Below are positions 20,866-27,609 of a DNA stretch of 27,609 nucleotides, one piece after another. Made by a program: the position numbers and the translations under genes. The stretch's first letter is position 1. Each line of letters starts with the position of its first letter. The notes beneath the pieces are model-generated. The model was not told the origin of the DNA and searched no databases. It saw only the letters and a list, made by a program, of their open reading frames with translations. Source of the DNA: an uncultured bacterium (lineage in GTDB: Bacteria > Bacillota > Clostridia > Oscillospirales > Ruminococcaceae); contig CAJMQZ010000014.1 in NCBI GenBank assembly GCA_905215595.1, positions 1-27,609 on the forward strand, in the 5' to 3' direction.

Positions 20866-21987
20866 TTATTGCAGGGGCTCTTTTGCGCGCAGACGCCGAA
20901 AGGTGTCCTCTTTTACAAGCTCGATGACCACCGCTGTCAGGGGGATAAAGAAAATGATGCCGATGATGCCAAAAAGCTTTCCGCCGATCATGGCGGCAAT
21001 AAGGGTGTACAGCGGCGAAAGCCCCACGGATTTGCCCACCACACGGGGATAGATGAACTGGTTCTCAACAAACTGCACGGCAAGGTAGACGATCAGGCAG
21101 CGCACCGCCAGCACAGGGTCTGCCAACAGCACAAGGAACACGCTGACCACGCAGGAGATCAGTGCACCCACATAGGGAATGATGGCGCAGATGGCGGTGA
21201 GTACGCCCACCAGACTGCCGTAGGGAATCTTGAAAACGGAAAATGCAAGAGCCATCAGAACGCCAAGGATCACTGCCTCGCTGCATTGTCCCGTTAAAAA
21301 GTTTGCAAAGGACTGCCGGAACAGCCGGCAGAACTTCAGCACCCCGGCGGCGTGGGCGGGCTTCAGGTAGGCGCACACCAGCGTGCGGGCTTGGTGGCCG
21401 AGGCTCTCCGTACTAAGGGACATATAGACGGAGATGATCAGCGCAAACGAGGCGGTGATCGCGATATTCACCGTGGCAGAGACTGCCCCTACCGCATTGA
21501 CCAGCACCGTGTCGATGCTTGCGGTGACCTTGTGCAGCAGCTGCTCCCAGTTGATGCCCTCCAGCCAGTTCATCAGCCAGCTCATATCGGTGTTCTGTGC
21601 GCTGAGATAGGCAGTCCAGCGGGGAATATTGGCCTCGATCTGCACATACAGGCTGTGGAAGGACTGCACCAGCTCCGGGATCAGCAGGGTCAGCGCCAAT
21701 ACCAGCACCAGCACAACGCCCAGCAGGGTGATGAAAAAGCTGAGAAGGTGGATGGCTTTCGCCGAAGGCTGCTTTTTGGCCTTGCCGAACAGGCGGTTCA
21801 GCCGCTTTTCCAGACCGGTCATGGGCACGTTGATAAAAAGCGCCAGAATGCCGCCCGCCAGAATGGGCAGTACCAGATCTATCAGCTTTGCGGCAAAGGC
21901 CAGAACGTCAGAAAGCCGCAGCAGCGCTACAAAAAGCGTTACCCCTACCACGGTAACGAGCAGAGATTGTTTTGTTTTTGGTTCCAT
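20866..21987 (-). CDS. AI-2E family transporter (YdbI/PerM-type membrane protein)
   Basis: This 373-residue cytoplasmic-membrane protein has about eight helices. They include a pair at the N-terminus (LVTVVGVTLFVALLRL, VLPILAGGILALFIN), a soluble middle with SFHSLYVQIEANIPRW, and a C-terminal block. The C-terminal block carries the family signature: GVLTAICAIIPYVGALIS and QFVENQFIYPRVVGKSVGLSPL, then ALIGGKLFGIIGIIFFIPL-like sequence. Family members have been linked to autoinducer-2 export, Na+/H+ antiport and general permease roles, so the substrate is open. Start 21987 has AAAGGAAC six bases upstream; the open frame to 22029 has no site. It is transcribed from a strong promoter, divergent from the MATE gene. 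Confidence 0.92.
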   Translation of the reverse strand: MEPKTKQSLLVTVVGVTLFVALLRLSDVLAFAAKLIDLVLPILAGGILALFINVPMTGLEKRLNRLFGKAKKQPSAKAIHLLSFFITLLGVVLVLVLALTLLIPELVQSFHSLYVQIEANIPRWTAYLSAQNTDMSWLMNWLEGINWEQLLHKVTASIDTVLVNAVGAVSATVNIAITASFALIISVYMSLSTESLGHQARTLVCAYLKPAHAAGVLKFCRLFRQSFANFLTGQCSEAVILGVLMALAFSVFKIPYGSLVGVLTAICAIIPYVGALISCVVSVFLVLLADPVLAVRCLIVYLAVQFVENQFIYPRVVGKSVGLSPLYTLIAAMIGGKLFGIIGIIFFIPLTAVVIELVKEDTFRRLRAKEPLQ

Positions 21988-22056
21988 GAAAAAGTTCCTT
22001 TCCCGGAAGATTGTGGCAGCAGGCAGCAAAAAGACCGCCCGCCGACTCTTTTTGGT

Positions 22057-22085
22057 ATTGTAATCGGAAGAAAAGGGCTTGTCAA
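22057..22085 (-). promoter_or_regulatory. Sigma-A promoter of the AI-2E-family gene
   Basis: TTGACA (22080-22085) and TACAAT (22057-22062) are separated by 17 bases on the minus strand. It is close to consensus. Confidence 0.9.
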
Positions 22086-22156
22086 GACGAGGGGAAGGGA
22101 AAACGGGACTTTATAAAAGCGGTTTGCGGTAATGTTAGCGGGAGCTTTTCAGTAGG

Positions 22157-22174
22157 GGAAAACCGTGGTATACT
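22157..22174 (+). promoter_or_regulatory. Extended -10 promoter of the MATE gene
   Basis: TGG precedes TATACT (22169-22174). The 14 bases GGAAAACCGTGGTA match the HAD promoter at 8532-8545 exactly. The -35 position is TTTTCA. Confidence 0.7.
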
Positions 22175-22230
22175 TGGTCAGAGCAAATTTAAAGAAATTG
22201 AGAGAAACACAGCTTGAAAGGAAATAAATC

Positions 22231-23574
22231 ATGTCGAAAGATGAATATCTGATCACAGATGCGCCGCTGAAAGCGCTGACGGTTTTTGCAATGCCAATGA
22301 TCCTGGGCAGCTTTTTTCAGCAGGTCTATAATATGGCGGACTCCATCATAGTCGGTCAGTTTGTCGGCTCCTCGGCACTGGCAGCGGTTGGTGCCTGTGC
22401 TGCGCTGACCAATGTTTTTATCTGTGTGGCGCTGGGTGCCGGTGTGGGTGCCGGTGTGCTGGTAAGCCGCTATTTTGGCGCTAAAAACTATGGCAAAATG
22501 AAAACCATCGTGTCAACGTCCCTGCTCAGCTTTCTGGTTTTGAGCGTTGTCCTTGGCGTTTTTGGCTTTAGCTTTTCCCGTGCTATGATGAGCGGCTTGC
22601 AGACCCCCGCCGACATTCTGGAGGATGCGGTGCTGTATCTGCGGGTCTATTTTGTAGGCTTTCCGTTTTTGTTCATGTACAACATTCTTTCCACCATGTT
22701 TACCTCCATTGGGGAATCCCGGATCCCGCTGGGTCTGCTGATCTTTTCCTCCATCCTGAATATTTTTATGGACCTCTGGATGGTGGCGGGGCTTGGCTTG
22801 GGCGTATTTGGCGCAGCCCTTGCCACGTTGATCGCACAGGGCATTTCTGCAGTGTTTTCGTTTTTGATCTTCCTGCACCGGATGCGGCAGTATAAAAGCC
22901 CCTTTAAAAGGTTCGACCGGCAGGAGCTGGCTTCCATGCTCCGCATTGCGGTGCCGTCGGTCTTGCAGCAGTCCACCGTGTCCATCGGCATGATGATCGT
23001 GCAGGCGGTGGTAAACCCCTTCGGCACACAGGCGCTTGCCGGATATGCAGCAACGATGCGGGTAGAAAATGTTTTCTCGCTGATCTTTGTCTCCATCGGC
23101 AATGCGGTCTCGCCCTATATCTCCCAGAATCTTGGTGCAAAGAAGATCGACCGCCTCAAAAAAGGCTACCACGCTGCGCTGGTGCTGGACCTGTGCTTTG
23201 CAGTCATTGCCTTTGCGGTCATTGAAACCCTGCACACCCAGATCTCCTCGCTGTTTCTGGGCAAGGATGGAACGGCGCTGGCCTATCAGGTGTCCGGTGA
23301 TTATATGCGGTGGCTGGGTTACTTCTTCATCTTCATGGGCATCAAGATGGCGACGGATGGCGTGCTGCGCGGGCTTGGCATCATGCGCCCGTTCCTCATT
23401 GCAAATATGGTAAACCTTGCCATCCGCCTGTCCGTTGCCCTGCTCTGTGCACCGCGCTTTGGCATTGCCTTTGTCTGGCTTGCCGTCCCGGCAGGGTGGC
23501 TTGCAAACTTTCTGGTCTCCTATGCGGCGCTCAGAAGATCGTGGCCGACGGAAAATGCAGCGGCACCTCAATGA
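22231..23574 (+). CDS. MATE-family efflux transporter
   Basis: This 447-residue exporter has twelve helices in two bundles and is driven by Na+ or H+ gradients. It begins with the family pattern PMILGSFFQQVYNMADSIIV (first helix, with the conserved Gln-x-x-Tyr-Asn-x-x-Asp), then FVGSSALAAVGACAALTNVF. The second half repeats the layout: AVPSVLQQSTVSIGMMIVQ, ALAGYAATMRVEN, NAVSPYISQNLGA. Length is usual. AAAGGAAA lies eight bases before the ATG. Substrates of such proteins range from cationic drugs to metabolites and cannot be told here. A single-gene transcript is likely. Confidence 0.93.
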   Translation: MSKDEYLITDAPLKALTVFAMPMILGSFFQQVYNMADSIIVGQFVGSSALAAVGACAALTNVFICVALGAGVGAGVLVSRYFGAKNYGKMKTIVSTSLLSFLVLSVVLGVFGFSFSRAMMSGLQTPADILEDAVLYLRVYFVGFPFLFMYNILSTMFTSIGESRIPLGLLIFSSILNIFMDLWMVAGLGLGVFGAALATLIAQGISAVFSFLIFLHRMRQYKSPFKRFDRQELASMLRIAVPSVLQQSTVSIGMMIVQAVVNPFGTQALAGYAATMRVENVFSLIFVSIGNAVSPYISQNLGAKKIDRLKKGYHAALVLDLCFAVIAFAVIETLHTQISSLFLGKDGTALAYQVSGDYMRWLGYFFIFMGIKMATDGVLRGLGIMRPFLIANMVNLAIRLSVALLCAPRFGIAFVWLAVPAGWLANFLVSYAALRRSWPTENAAAPQ

Positions 23575-23680
23575 TTTTGTGCAGCGCGGGAGCGGGTGGT
23601 GGCCTGCTGGGAAAAGTTCAAGGGGCTTTTTCGTCTGGTGGAGCATTCCTGAGGGACACCGCACTGCGGCGTAAAAAAGC
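23575..23680 (+). other. Intergenic stretch with possible decayed short coding sequence
   Basis: Between the MATE stop and its terminator, one frame reads AARERVVACWEKFKGLFRLV and then stops at 23650. Another frame reads MQRHLNDFVQRG from within the MATE gene. Neither has a ribosome binding site; together they would need a frameshift. I do not call a gene. Confidence 0.25.
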
Positions 23681-23724
23681 AAAGGGCTGCTGTGCAGTGA
23701 GATAGCTGTGCGGCAGCCTTTTTT
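23681..23724 (+). terminator. Terminator after the MATE gene
   Basis: AAAGGGCTGC (23681-23690) pairs with GCAGCCTTTT (from 23713), followed by further T. The inner loop can form a smaller hairpin. Confidence 0.8.
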
Positions 23725-23752
23725 CTGCGCCCGCCCGGGCTTGTTACAGCGG

Positions 23753-23781
23753 TTTACTTTTGGCAGCGGAAATGCTATGAT
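23753..23781 (+). promoter_or_regulatory. Sigma-A promoter of the S58 peptidase gene
   Basis: TTTACT (23753-23758) and TATGAT (23776-23781) are separated by 17 bases, 30 bases upstream of the start codon. Confidence 0.75.
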
Positions 23782-23810
23782 ATCCATAGAAAAGGCAAGG
23801 AGGAGCTACA

Positions 23811-24848
23811 ATGGGCATTGCTGGGAACGAATGGGGTTTTCAGGTGGGTACGCTGCCCAAAGGTGCGCGGGATAAGATCAGCGATGTGCCGGGGGTGACG
23901 GTAGGGCACTGCACCTTGGCAGACGGCGTAGTGCAGACGGGCGTAACGGCGCTGCTGCCGCACCAAGGGGATATTTTCCACGAAAAGGTGCTGGCGGCCA
24001 GCTATGTTATCAACGGCTTTGGCAAGACCACAGGCCTTGTGCAGATCGACGAGCTGGGTACGCTGGAAACGCCCATCCTGTTTACCAACACCCTCAGCGT
24101 GGGCACGGCACAGACCGCGCTGGTAAAGTATATGCTGGAGAGAAACCCCGACATCTGCGAGACCACCGGCAGCGTGAACCCGGTGGTCTGCGAGTGCAAC
24201 GACTGCGGCCTGAACGATATCCGGGGGCTCCATGTCACCGAGCAGCACGTTTTTGCCGCGCTGGCAGACTGCAAGGCAGATTTTGCCGAGGGTGCCGTAG
24301 GTGCCGGACGGGGAATGCGCTGCCACGGCCTGAAAGGCGGCATCGGCTCCGCCTCCCGGGTGGTGGAACTGGACGGAAAACCCTACACCATGGGCGCACT
24401 GGTGCTCTCCAATCACGCGCTGTTCGATGACCTCATCGTGGCGGGCACGCCCATCCACACCCTGCTGAATAACAGCATCCCGCCCCACGAGGATAAAGGC
24501 TCCATCATCACGGTGCTGGCCACGGACATCCCCCTCAGTGAGCGGCAGCTGCGGCGGCTGTGCCGCCGGGCGCTGGTGGGGCTTTCCCGCACAGGTTCCT
24601 ACTGCGGAAACGGCAGCGGCGAGATCGTCATCGCCTTCACCACCGCCAACCGGGTGCCGCACTATTCGGAGAAAGCCCTGCTGCCCATGACCCTGCTCCA
24701 CGATGATGCCATCAACCCTTTGTTCCGGGCGGTGGCAGAGTGCGTGGAGGAAAGCGTTCTCAGCAGCCTGCTCCACGCCGAGACGGTTACCGGCAACCAC
24801 GGCCAAACCTTCCGCAGCCTGACGGAACTTTTAAAAAACCGCGCCTGA
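23811..24848 (+). CDS. P1/S58-family (DmpA-like) self-processing peptidase
   Basis: This 345-residue N-terminal-nucleophile hydrolase is of the DmpA/BapA type; such enzymes cleave N-terminal D- or beta-amino acids from peptides or act on related amides. Family features are ISDVPGVTVGHCTL at the N-terminus, TGVTALLPH, and FGKTTGLVQIDELGTLETPI. Further ones are GAGRGMRCHGLKGGIGSASR, and DKGSIITVLATDIPLSERQL. In that last motif Ser231 follows Gly230, where family members self-cleave to give two subunits and the nucleophile. No signal peptide is seen, so it is cytoplasmic. GGAGGAG lies seven bases before the ATG. A bidirectional terminator follows. The true substrate is unknown. Confidence 0.93.
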   Translation: MGIAGNEWGFQVGTLPKGARDKISDVPGVTVGHCTLADGVVQTGVTALLPHQGDIFHEKVLAASYVINGFGKTTGLVQIDELGTLETPILFTNTLSVGTAQTALVKYMLERNPDICETTGSVNPVVCECNDCGLNDIRGLHVTEQHVFAALADCKADFAEGAVGAGRGMRCHGLKGGIGSASRVVELDGKPYTMGALVLSNHALFDDLIVAGTPIHTLLNNSIPPHEDKGSIITVLATDIPLSERQLRRLCRRALVGLSRTGSYCGNGSGEIVIAFTTANRVPHYSEKALLPMTLLHDDAINPLFRAVAECVEESVLSSLLHAETVTGNHGQTFRSLTELLKNRA

Positions 24849-24866
24849 AGCGCCGCAATACAGAAC

Positions 24867-24897
24867 AAAGCCCCGCATCCGGTGCGGGGTTTTGTTT
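24867..24897. terminator. Bidirectional terminator between convergent genes
   Basis: A stem of about 11 bp centred on CCCCGCA/TGCGGGG with a four-base loop has T-rich sequence on the plus side and a shorter T-run on the minus side. It serves the S58 peptidase gene and the carboxypeptidase-like gene. Confidence 0.85.
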
Positions 24898-24900
24898 TGC

Positions 24901-26244
24901 TCAATAGCGGCGGTGGATCTTTTTGGTGGGCTTGCGGCGGTTCCAGTTGGCGCACAGCAGCCACAGCCCATAGATCAGGGCGGCGATCAAACTGAGCACC
25001 AGCACCACCTTCAGGTACAGGCTGGTGAAAAACTCCTTTACCTTATCCACCCCGAACAGCAGCGGGTTGCGGGCTACGTCCTGCCCGGCGATCAGATCCA
25101 CCACGCCGATGGTCTCGCCCGCCAGCTTCAGCTCCACCGTGCCTACCACGTCGCCCTGCTGGATGGGGGCGCAGACGTAGTCCGGCAGGTGGAAGTATTT
25201 CTGGGTGACGGTGCCGTCGCTGGTGGAGGGCAGCAGGGTCATCATGCTGTCGTTGGGGTACAGCTGCAAAGTGTCTGTATCGGAGGAATACTTTACCGGG
25301 ATCTCTGCAATGGTCAGGTCGGTGTCCAGCGCAGCCTGAATGGAAAAGCTGTCGAACACCCAGTCCATCAGTTTGACCGTCTCGAACAGGGCAGGGCGGC
25401 GGTTAGCGTAGCCAAGGGTATCGCAGCTGTCGGGGCTGTCCATCACGCAGAAGATATAGGTGGCACCGTCCTTGTTGCCCCACGAAACATAACTCTGGGT
25501 GCCGGTATCGTTTTTAAAGGCGGTCACATTGCACATACCGCCCTGCATGGCGCTGCGGTAGTAGCTGCCGCCGCTGGCTTTGCTCAGCGCGGCGTTCTGG
25601 CTGACCAGCACCGAGGAGGAGCGGTGCTTCTCCTTGGCGGGCATGGTAAAGCTGGGCGCGCCGGACACCTCCACAAAGGCGTCAAAGCTCATCAGGTAAC
25701 GCAGGATCAGGTACATATCCACCGCACAGGTGGTGTTGCCGCTGTCGATGCCGCAGGCGTCCGTCCAGCTGCTGGCGGTGATGCCGATGCGCTGGGACAG
25801 GGTGTTCATCTGCGACACCCAGCCGTCCAGATCTCCGCCGGAAAGGGTGTACGCCACACCCATGGCTGCCTCGTTGGCGTTGCGGGTAAGCATGGCGTAC
25901 ATGGCTTCCCGGTAGGTAAAAGTCTCGTTGGAGCGCATATCTGCGTTATTGGTGTTATAAACATAGTCCGAGATGGCAAAGGGCATCTGGAAGGTGCTGT
26001 CCAGCTGGTCGGCGTAGTTGGTCAGCAGCACGGCAAGGGTCATATATTTGGTCAGACCGCCGGCAGAGACCTGCTTTGTGCTGTCCTTATCATAGACGAT
26101 GATGTTGGTATCCGTGTTCACAATGTAGGCGCTTGCAGCCTGCACCTGATATACCGGGCTGGGGTCGAACATGGCCCCGGCGGGCAGCACAAGGCAGCTG
26201 AGCAGAAATACAAATGAAAGAACCAGTGCAAAAATACGTTTCAT
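24901..26244 (-). CDS. D-Ala-D-Ala carboxypeptidase homologue with lost catalytic motifs
   Basis: This 447-residue protein has the full layout of S11 carboxypeptidases (DacF/PBP5). There is a signal peptide (residues 1-24, LSFVFLLSCLVLPAGA), a transpeptidase-like domain (about 30-270), and a beta domain (about 285-395). A C-terminal membrane anchor follows (LKVVLVLSLIAALIYGLWLL) with a basic tail. The fold markers are present (SAYIVNTDTNIIVYDKDS, DACGIDSGNTTCAVDMY). But the SxxK motif reads GLTK, with Gly63 in place of the nucleophilic Ser. SxN reads NAN (122-124), and the KTG region reads RSAMQGG (230-236). It is therefore probably inactive as a peptidase, perhaps a scaffold or a peptidoglycan-binding protein. 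Start 26244 has AAAGGAA upstream; the longer frame lacks a site. Confidence 0.9.
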   Translation of the reverse strand: MKRIFALVLSFVFLLSCLVLPAGAMFDPSPVYQVQAASAYIVNTDTNIIVYDKDSTKQVSAGGLTKYMTLAVLLTNYADQLDSTFQMPFAISDYVYNTNNADMRSNETFTYREAMYAMLTRNANEAAMGVAYTLSGGDLDGWVSQMNTLSQRIGITASSWTDACGIDSGNTTCAVDMYLILRYLMSFDAFVEVSGAPSFTMPAKEKHRSSSVLVSQNAALSKASGGSYYRSAMQGGMCNVTAFKNDTGTQSYVSWGNKDGATYIFCVMDSPDSCDTLGYANRRPALFETVKLMDWVFDSFSIQAALDTDLTIAEIPVKYSSDTDTLQLYPNDSMMTLLPSTSDGTVTQKYFHLPDYVCAPIQQGDVVGTVELKLAGETIGVVDLIAGQDVARNPLLFGVDKVKEFFTSLYLKVVLVLSLIAALIYGLWLLCANWNRRKPTKKIHRRY

Positions 26245-26317
26245 GTGGACAATTCCTTTAAAAAGCGATAAAATATACAAGATACGGCTGCGCTGTGCGG
26301 CGCGCCGGAAGATCAAT

Positions 26318-26346
26318 TTTGCAGCAAGTGTGCTGTGTTCTATAAT
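26318..26346 (+). promoter_or_regulatory. Sigma-A promoter of the metallophosphoesterase gene
   Basis: TTTGCA (26318-26323) and a consensus TATAAT (26341-26346) are separated by 17 bases. Confidence 0.8.
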
Positions 26347-26424
26347 AATAACAGGTTTGCCGGGGTGTTACAAGAGCCTTGCGGTGTTTTACACCGTTCT
26401 TTCGCCCCGGCAGGGAGGGCAGGA

Positions 26425-27117
26425 ATGGTATATCTTACAGGGGATACCCACGGCGATATCCAGCGCTTCAAACAGGGCAAACTGCGCTGGCTGGGCAAAA
26501 AGGACACCGTGGTGGTGCTGGGAGATTTTGGCTTTGTGTGGGACGGCAGCGCCGCAGAGCGCAAGCGGCTGGACTGGCTGCGCAAGCGCCCCTACACGGT
26601 GCTGTTTCTGGACGGCAGCCACGAAAATTACGACCTGCTGGCACAGTACCCGGAGACCGAACTGTTCGGCGGCAGGGTGCAGAGCCTTGGCGGCAACGTG
26701 TACCATGTGTGCCGGGGCAGTGTGCTGGAGCTGGAGGGCAAGACCTATCTCTGCTTCGGCGGCGCGGAAAGTCAGGATAAGGACGACCGGGAGCCGGGCG
26801 TGAACTGGTGGAAGCAGGAGATGCCCAGTGACGAGGAGTACGACACCTGCCGCCGCAACTTAGAGAAAGTAGACTACAAGGTAGATTATGTGCTGACCCA
26901 CGATGCACCAAGCAGATTTTTGGATTTTACCGCCCTTGCCCTTGGCGAGAGCAACCGTCTGCACCTGTTTCTGGACGAGATCTTGCTCAAGCTGACCTAC
27001 GAAAAATGGTTTTTCGGCTGCTACCACAAGGATGTGCAGCTTTCCACCAAGAGCCGGTGTGTGTTCTGTGACGTCATCCCCATGGGCGAGCGGCGCACGG
27101 GGCTGTTCCACCGATAG
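26425..27117 (+). CDS. Calcineurin-like metallophosphoesterase
   Basis: This soluble 230-residue protein has the metal-binding blocks of the family: GDTHGD (6-11, Asp7 and His9), GDFGFVWD (33-40, Asp34), and GSHENYD (64-70, in place of the usual GNHD/E). Then come LTHDAP (His159) and a late FGCYHKD (where FGHxH is usual). It should hydrolyse phosphomono- or phosphodiesters with Mn or Fe. Family members of this short type are common in Firmicutes phages and chromosomes. The GN to GS and FGH to FGC changes are mild deviations. Start 26425 has GGGAGG upstream; the open frame from 26335 has none. Nine bases separate it from the next gene, with TAGGAGG overlapping its stop, so the two are co-transcribed. 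Confidence 0.9.
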   Translation: MVYLTGDTHGDIQRFKQGKLRWLGKKDTVVVLGDFGFVWDGSAAERKRLDWLRKRPYTVLFLDGSHENYDLLAQYPETELFGGRVQSLGGNVYHVCRGSVLELEGKTYLCFGGAESQDKDDREPGVNWWKQEMPSDEEYDTCRRNLEKVDYKVDYVLTHDAPSRFLDFTALALGESNRLHLFLDEILLKLTYEKWFFGCYHKDVQLSTKSRCVFCDVIPMGERRTGLFHR

Positions 27118-27125
27118 GAGGCAAA

Positions 27126-27609
27126 ATGCAGGTCACGGTAAAACTATCCTCCCGGGAGGGGGCGGCGCACGTCAGCGGCATTCTGGCGGGCTTTACCCTG
27201 CTGGCAAAGCGCGGGGAGCTGACTTTGCGGGTGCAGGACGTGCGGCAGGGCAATCCGCTTGCCCGGGAGGCACTGCTGGAAACGGAAATTGACGGCCGCA
27301 CGGTGGTGTTCGATTTGATGGACGGCTACTTCTACAACGACCCGGCGGCGGTGTTGGCGCTGTTCCACCGGGCAGATGTGGTGTTCAAGCGCAGCTTTTC
27401 GGCGGAGAAGAACCGGCAGTTCCCGGGCGATATCCCCGCAAAGCTGCGGCCATTGGGGCTGAACTACTACGTTACCTGCCCGGGCTCGCCGCTGGAAACG
27501 GAGCGCAGCGCAAAGAGCCGCCTGAAGCAGTGGGCGCTTTCCACCCGCTGCTACCCGCAGGACTTTGAAGCCCGGCTGACCCGGGTGCGCAAAAAGCCGC
27601 GCATCCTCT
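27126..27609 (+). CDS. Unrecognised protein, 5' part (runs off window)
   Basis: An open frame runs from ATG 27126, preceded by TAGGAGG five bases upstream, to the window end, 161 residues so far without a stop. It begins MQVTVKLSSREGAAHVSG and continues as a soluble protein. Notable parts are VVFDLMDGYFYNDPAAV, then ALFHRADVVFKRSFS, then LRPLGLNYYVTCPG. The aspartate-rich middle and F-K-R-S-F motif recall polysaccharide-related or glycosyltransferase-like proteins, but I do not recognise a family and give no function. It is downstream of the metallophosphoesterase in the same transcript. Confidence 0.75.
   Translation, partial: MQVTVKLSSREGAAHVSGILAGFTLLAKRGELTLRVQDVRQGNPLAREALLETEIDGRTVVFDLMDGYFYNDPAAVLALFHRADVVFKRSFSAEKNRQFPGDIPAKLRPLGLNYYVTCPGSPLETERSAKSRLKQWALSTRCYPQDFEARLTRVRKKPRIL

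Noticed and set aside
24892..26217. Open frame of 441 codons on the plus strand
   Set aside because: It is antisense to the carboxypeptidase-like gene, with low-complexity Gly/His/Val composition and no ribosome site.
26425..27117. Prophage origin of the metallophosphoesterase gene
   Set aside because: No phage structural or lysis genes are nearby, and composition and ribosome site match the neighbouring chromosomal genes.

Overview
The window looks like a moderately GC-rich Gram-positive gut anaerobe of the Oscillospiraceae/Ruminococcaceae type, probably Faecalibacterium or a close relative. This is an inference from several features: AGGAGG-type ribosome binding sites, sigma-A promoters, a CIRCE element, a Spo0A-type DNA-binding domain, a family of small Firmicutes DUF proteins, and a palindromic repeat that I associate with this group. 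No taxonomic marker gene is present.

Left edge (1-976): the 3' end of a large serine recombinase gene lies next to a tRNA-Ala(CGC) gene with its own terminator. Around it are 5' fragments of tRNA genes and short imperfect repeats, which looks like the scarred end of an integrated element. Next, on the minus strand (977-5119), come a SpoU/TrmH RNA methyltransferase and a 1068-residue ABC ATPase/FtsX-permease fusion.

Middle left (5335-7551): a promoter-driven plus-strand operon encodes a small DUF protein, a Spo0A-like regulator whose receiver has lost its phosphoacceptor, and a histidine-kinase-like ATPase without a recognisable phospho-histidine. It ends at a strong terminator. It is followed by YitT, a HAD phosphatase, a YjbR/MmcQ protein, three small conserved or membrane proteins, and a lone Hsp20 gene under a CIRCE/sigma-A promoter.

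Middle (11667-16431): a palindromic repeat, then a GntR/FCD regulator, an elaborate nested-palindrome operator/promoter, an APC-family amino-acid transporter and an M18 aminopeptidase. These three genes probably form a peptide/amino-acid utilisation unit. A small secreted protein follows. A bidirectional terminator separates it from the minus-strand signalling pair (16480-20551). That pair is a lipoprotein fusing an extracellular solute-binding domain to a 5'-nucleotidase C-terminal domain, and a membrane hybrid histidine kinase whose gene ends in a nine-base homopolymer.

Right (20811-27609): a minus-strand AI-2E-family membrane protein is divergent from a MATE exporter. Next are an S58/DmpA-type peptidase and a convergent D-Ala-D-Ala-carboxypeptidase-like protein that has lost all three catalytic motifs. 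The window closes with a metallophosphoesterase and the start of an unrecognised gene that runs off the end.

The most unusual items are the co-degenerate Spo0A/kinase pair, the solute-binding/5'-nucleotidase-C fusion with its kinase, the nested operator before the APC transporter, and the catalytically dead carboxypeptidase homologue. All protein family calls are from reading motifs by eye; no database search was run.
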